A stretch of 64,000 bases of DNA. Source: Cynocephalus volans. Its lineage: Eukaryota > Chordata > Mammalia > Dermoptera > Cynocephalidae. The notes under the pieces are model-generated. The model searched no databases. It was given only the letters and a program-made list of their open reading frames with translations, and was not told the DNA's origin. Location: assembly GCF_027409185.1 (NCBI RefSeq), contig NC_084462.1:155793490-155857489 (forward strand), in the 5' to 3' direction. Below are positions 63,700 to 64,000 of this stretch, in pieces. Position numbers and translations under genes: made by a program. How positions within the stretch are numbered: the stretch's first letter is position 1; each line of letters begins with the position of its first letter.

Positions 63700-64000
63700 T
63701 AATACGCCAGAACCACTTTTTGAAAACAATACCTTTTCCTATTAATTTATTTGTTTACATGGGTAACTTGCTTATTGAGCAAACAGGGGGATACAAACAA
63801 GCCAGTTTTTTCCCCTCCCTTCATTGCTTCTTGATGAACTATGTTGGTTCTCCTTTTCCTGCCACTTAACAGCATCTTGGGCAGAATTTCTAATGTTCCT
63901 GCCACTTTAATTTATTAAAGGTCCAGCCCCATCTAGGCTGGTCCATCCAAATAAAGACTAACCTTTTCCCTGTCCCAGGCAGGGCCTGGATTTGGCCCAG
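63700..64000. other. Intergenic, no gene seen
   Basis: No feature recognised to the end of the window. Confidence 0.5.

Overview
This is a mammalian nuclear window with two complete spliced genes arranged tail to tail. DLST lies on the + strand (coding exons 15311-33522). RPS6KL1 lies on the - strand (coding exons 50178 down to 37556). I joined both from exon homology and splice sites. DLST gives 453 codons in 15 coding exons; RPS6KL1 gives 549 codons in 10 coding exons plus a probable non-coding first exon. From memory, human 14q24.3 runs PROX2 - DLST - RPS6KL1 - PGF, so the window would be a syntenic slice, with PROX2 and PGF probably just outside it.

The species is suggested by about 13 copies of a SINE made of one or two tRNA-Ile-like units, a simple A-rich tail and clear target-site duplications. 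That architecture matches the CYN SINEs described from colugos (Dermoptera: Galeopterus/Cynocephalus). A colugo is my best guess. It is an inference from remembered family structure, and a bat or another lineage with a similar tRNA-Ile SINE is not excluded.

Layout: 1-14.8 kb is intergenic. It holds a long antisense L2 remnant, L1 and MIR pieces, a direct duplication of about 0.6 kb (about 6.45 kb and 9.54 kb), a MaLR provirus with both LTRs (10.16-12.71 kb), and a GT microsatellite. From 14.86 to 15.7 kb is the DLST CpG island. From 15.3 to 36.2 kb is DLST, with intronic SINEs including a head-to-head inverted pair. From 36.2 to 51.8 kb is RPS6KL1, ending in a CpG island and promoter at 51.4-51.9 kb. 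From 52 to 64 kb is intergenic again: an L2 split by an L1 that is itself split by a SINE, an MLT1-like LTR, another L1, and L2 and MIR fragments.

DLST encodes the E2 succinyltransferase core of mitochondrial 2-oxoglutarate dehydrogenase. RPS6KL1 encodes an MIT-domain protein with a kinase-like fold whose DFG aspartate is replaced. The genes are functionally unrelated but share a 3' end: their poly(A) signals are about 30 bp apart on opposite strands, so the longest transcripts should meet or overlap. I found no undescribed multi-gene system. The best leads are two GC-AG introns in RPS6KL1, the shared 3' end, the inverted SINE pair and crowded SINE landing zone in DLST intron 3, an open frame running from DLST intron 7 into exon 8, the local duplication, and two hairpin MITE-like elements. 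Short ORFs outside the two genes look like chance or repeat-derived frames.
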